The notes under the pieces are model-generated. The model was not told where the DNA came from. It ran no database searches and saw only the letters and a list, made by a program, of their open reading frames with translations. The translations under genes were made by a program, and so were the position numbers. 7,244 nt of DNA from an uncultured Gammaproteobacteria bacterium (GTDB lineage: Bacteria; Pseudomonadota; Gammaproteobacteria; UBA9214). The first letter of the stretch is position 1. Each line of letters opens with the position of its first letter. The stretch spans positions 1 through 7,244 of the forward strand of contig CAJQPV010000081.1 of the NCBI GenBank assembly GCA_905480305.1, written 5' to 3'. Positions 5,501 to 7,244 of this stretch are shown piece after piece.

Positions 5501-7244
5501 TTCATTTTTAAAGATATCGATCAGTACAGCATCATCAGCTTCTTCGTCTGCATCAACCATAGTTTCAGTTTCTGCAATTTCGCTGTTTGCTACCTCTTCT
5601 ATAGTGGCAACACGCTCAATCACTTTGCTATTTGCCAGCATTTCCGCCTGCTGCATTAGCAGACTGACATCAACCTCAGGTGAGCTGCCGTCCTGCACCT
5701 GCGTTATCAACTGTGATAATGCCTCCGGCACCTGCATCAGCAATTCGAACAGCTGCTCACTGGCAGTAACAGTGCTTTCGATAACACGGTTGAGCAAATC
5801 CTCAATACTCCATGAGAACTCACCAACCAGCATTGCGCCGGCCATGCGACCACTACCCTTCAGGGTATGCATACTGCGACGCACTGTACCCAGCGCATCT
5901 TCATTGTCAGGCTGACTTAGCCACTCAGGAATGGCAGCGGAGATACTCGCAAGCTCTTCTGCCGCCTCTTCAAGAAAGATTTCCACGATTTCAGGGTCTG
6001 CCTCTGCAGACAATACCGGCAGGTCAGCCAGCTGGCCTTGCTCAACCAACAGCTCTTCAACCGGCACATCCTGTGCAACGATCTCAAGCTGTTCATAAGC
6101 AACATCTTCTACAGGAATGTTCTCATCAATAGAACTCTCAACAGCTTCCTGTGCGGACAGCGGGGTCTCGGGAACCCCCTCTGGATCACAATATACCAGT
6201 GCACAATGCGCCAAATAGTTGATATCCAGATCTGCATCAACAGGTTCACCACGGACCTGACCGACCAGCGCTGACAGGGCACCCGGTGCACGCGAGATCA
6301 GTTCCCTGATGTCGTTATGTGGCGTCACAACGCCTTCTGAAATCCTGTTGGCCAGGCTCTCAAACGCCCATGCCAGCTCACCGGCCGCCAGCGCACCAAC
6401 CATACGGCCACTGCCTTTCAATGTATGAAAGGAACGCCGCGCATCAACCAGGTATTCCTCAAGGTCAGGGCAATTCACCCAGGCAGGAAGCAGCGCATTC
6501 AGCTTAACCAGCTCTTCATCGGCCTCCTCGAGGAAGATTGACAGAATCTCCTCATCAACATCTGCGTCAATAACCTGCATCGCGACAATATCAGGACTAT
6601 CATCAACAATCCCGGCCACGCAAACAACTGGCGTCTCTACTGGCACAGCAACTTCCGGATCAAAGGAATAAACATCACTGACTGGCGTATGTTCTTCAAC
6701 AACATCAGATGCTGCTTCAAAAGCGGTTTCTTCACTAACGACGGCCTCAAAAACCGGACACGGGTAGCCAAGATTCTTCATTGCCAGTTCGGCAATATTA
6801 AGTGCAGTACCGGTATTACCACGGTTTTCACAGGTTTCCTCGACATGAAACTCGACACTGCAAACAGCATCCGCGAGGGTGTCAAGCTGTGCTTCAGGAA
6901 GCGTTCTGTGCTTGTCTATTAATTCCTTTTGCACAAATTCACTGATTTTTCCGGTAATAACTGCAGCCCTTTCCTCTTCAATCAACTGCAGACCGCCAGC
7001 CATCTTCTCCAGCAAATCCGGTATCTCGCCAAGCGCTTCAAAGTCACCTGAATCCTTCAGAAATTCATTAAAAATATCTTTTGCCCTGGACATATTCACA
7101 ATCACCTCACGGGTAACTGCCTCAATGCCCTGATTCACTGCAGCGCTGCCGCCATCATTTGCCGCCACATCATCAAGCGCGCCATCAATGGCGATCAATG
7201 TATTTGCGATTGCGGGAAACATTGAGTCCGTATCGTCATCATTA
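2522..7244 (-). CDS. chpA: ChpA-type hybrid sensor histidine kinase / response regulator of the Pil-Chp system, N-terminus beyond window
   Basis: ChpA is the CheA-like kinase that receives signals from the pilus chemoreceptor and passes phosphoryl groups through HPt domains to response regulators controlling type IV pilus extension and retraction. The frame is open to the right edge, so about 1573 codons are visible. Numbering below counts Met 7222 as 1. Residues 1-155 are a helical FimL-like region in which the phosphoacceptor position is Ala75 (KMAGGL). Four HPt modules follow, with His266, His452, His604 and His770. An acidic, Val/Glu-rich linker runs from about 835 to 960, then dimerisation helices from about 964 to 1090. 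The CheA ATPase covers 1095-1280: N box with Asn1154 (HMLRNAIAHG), DDGAG at 1194-1198, GRGVGMD from 1245, GEGT from 1271. A CheW domain spans about 1284-1425 and a receiver 1440-1558, with Asp1446/1447, phosphoacceptor Asp1490, Thr1520 and Lys1542. Met 7222 has no Shine-Dalgarno and the ChpA N-terminal part is missing, so it is probably internal. P. aeruginosa ChpA is about 2470 residues. Confidence 0.95.
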   Translation of the reverse strand, partial: NDDDTDSMFPAIANTLIAIDGALDDVAANDGGSAAVNQGIEAVTREVIVNMSRAKDIFNEFLKDSGDFEALGEIPDLLEKMAGGLQLIEEERAAVITGKISEFVQKELIDKHRTLPEAQLDTLADAVCSVEFHVEETCENRGNTGTALNIAELAMKNLGYPCPVFEAVVSEETAFEAASDVVEEHTPVSDVYSFDPEVAVPVETPVVCVAGIVDDSPDIVAMQVIDADVDEEILSIFLEEADEELVKLNALLPAWVNCPDLEEYLVDARRSFHTLKGSGRMVGALAAGELAWAFESLANRISEGVVTPHNDIRELISRAPGALSALVGQVRGEPVDADLDINYLAHCALVYCDPEGVPETPLSAQEAVESSIDENIPVEDVAYEQLEIVAQDVPVEELLVEQGQLADLPVLSAEADPEIVEIFLEEAAEELASISAAIPEWLSQPDNEDALGTVRRSMHTLKGSGRMAGAMLVGEFSWSIEDLLNRVIESTVTASEQLFELLMQVPEALSQLITQVQDGSSPEVDVSLLMQQAEMLANSKVIERVATIEEVANSEIAETETMVDADEEADDAVLIDIFKNECIGHLQTMQDYLDIGDEPRVVSESLYRAVHTLSGISESAEVISIRSLAYDLNAYVDEAFHAGLLLDQGVLAVLRDCSAEFGQLIRKLPDQEFDETSQAALRECLAALPRVVEEAVEEPLDAGVNKPADQHLDECIAVPEQEASADDDPYSEMDQELYEIFVEEAVEVIENSEAALRLWSEQPGSDEHRSEFQRHLHTLKGSARMMDIMPIGDLAHVLESLMTQVTDGQVAESDELFALLHESHDRLSEMVENVKARKLPGDATAVEVSLQAVTQQQQDGADEVVGVAEEQEVSDDVVFSVEDVAESAGSEAQAEPEPDVVIEVVAEVDDQSSVGSEAEVVADTEEPPVATVDESGVNADIEIAEPVRMAPVIPVKAERRTAPKVRSEQVRVQSELLDDMVNHAGEISIYRTRMEQQVSDYRFNLTELDQTIIRLRHQLRQLEMETEAQILFRHEQEVEANNQQFDPLEMDRYSNLQQTSRSLIESISDLRSLHEIMDNTTRESETLLLQQSRVSTDLQEGLMRTRMIPFSGLASRLRRIVRQSSGQLGKKVELDLVGADGEMDRTVIDRIIAPLEHMLRNAIAHGIEQPSQRIKSGKQESGLIAISFDREGPEIVLRIEDDGAGIDVDAVRARAIERGLIQADSPLADIDVMQFILRTGFSTATEVTQISGRGVGMDVVNSEVKQLGGSLHIASTAGEGTLFTVRLPYTLAINQALLVTAGEQSFCVPLGSVEGVVRANPEELMSAYGSEECVYEYAGNEYQLRHLGTLLETGNIDLNRSQGHVPVLLVRIGEKRIAFQIESLMGSREIVIKPMGLQLSTVSSVSGATILGDGSVVMILDMAAIARINTRMQALDLPVIKKTESRLVVMVVDDSITVRKVTTRLLERNGFKVLTAKDGIDALGQLQESVPDMMLLDIEMPRMDGFELAMHVRNDDQLKHVPIIMITSRTGDKHRERAEEIGVNNYLGKPYQENDLLDSIQRIIGVSEAGAVA
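4736..6568 (-). repeat. Four HPt (histidine phosphotransfer) modules encoded in tandem within chpA
   Basis: The coding spans of the modules are 6568-6248, 6010-5690, 5542-5234 and 5056-4736. Each encodes a helical bundle of about 105 residues, opening with an acidic helix (IFLEEADEEL, IFLEEAAEEL, IFKNECIGHL, IFVEEAVEVI) and a phosphoacceptor helix about 40 residues later. Modules 1 and 2 are closest: both have HTLKGSGRM-x-GA and the same spacing, which points to duplication within the gene. Module 4 has HTLKGSARMMD. Module 3 has HTLSGISES, with Ser in place of the usual Lys after His-Thr-Leu, and is the most divergent. The modules are separated by acidic, probably disordered linkers. Their phosphotransfer partners cannot be told from this window. 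Confidence 0.88.

Overview
The window looks like chromosomal core sequence from a gammaproteobacterium with type IV pilus (twitching) machinery. The base composition is moderate, and I see no mobile element, CRISPR, tRNA or rRNA. The taxonomic call rests on three things: the presence of a Pil-Chp chemosensory kinase, the Pseudomonas-like form of MetF (TQYFYN motif), and the gene neighbourhood. From memory, P. aeruginosa also has the chp genes, rsmE, metF and the SAH hydrolase gene close together in its chromosome. I cannot name a genus.

Layout. Positions 1-332 (+) hold the 3' end of ahcY. An 89-bp gap follows that can fold into two adjacent hairpins (338-349 and 348-388). Next come metF (422-1270, +) and, 11 bp later, rsmE (1282-2019, +), which appears to start at a non-standard CTG. 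After only 8 bp the convergent block on the minus strand begins: chpC (2028-2525) and, upstream of it with a 4-bp ATGA overlap, a very long chpA (2522 to the right edge, 7244). The chpA frame is still open at the edge, so its N-terminus is outside the window.

How the genes fit together. ahcY and metF are adjacent steps around the activated-methyl cycle: AhcY removes the inhibitory product S-adenosylhomocysteine, and MetF supplies methyl-THF to remethylate homocysteine. RsmE is a SAM-dependent rRNA methyltransferase that consumes that cycle's product. chpA and chpC encode the hybrid histidine kinase and a CheW-like adaptor of the Pil-Chp array that controls type IV pilus motility and surface sensing. 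The visible part of ChpA contains a degenerate FimL-like region without a phosphoacceptor, four HPt modules (one atypical), a long acidic linker, a full CheA-type dimerisation, ATPase and CheW core, and an intact C-terminal receiver.

I found no clearly new system. The points that most merit a second look are the structured ahcY-metF gap, the CTG start of rsmE, the atypical third HPt of ChpA, and the direct chpA-chpC fusion of reading frames without a chpB methylesterase gene.
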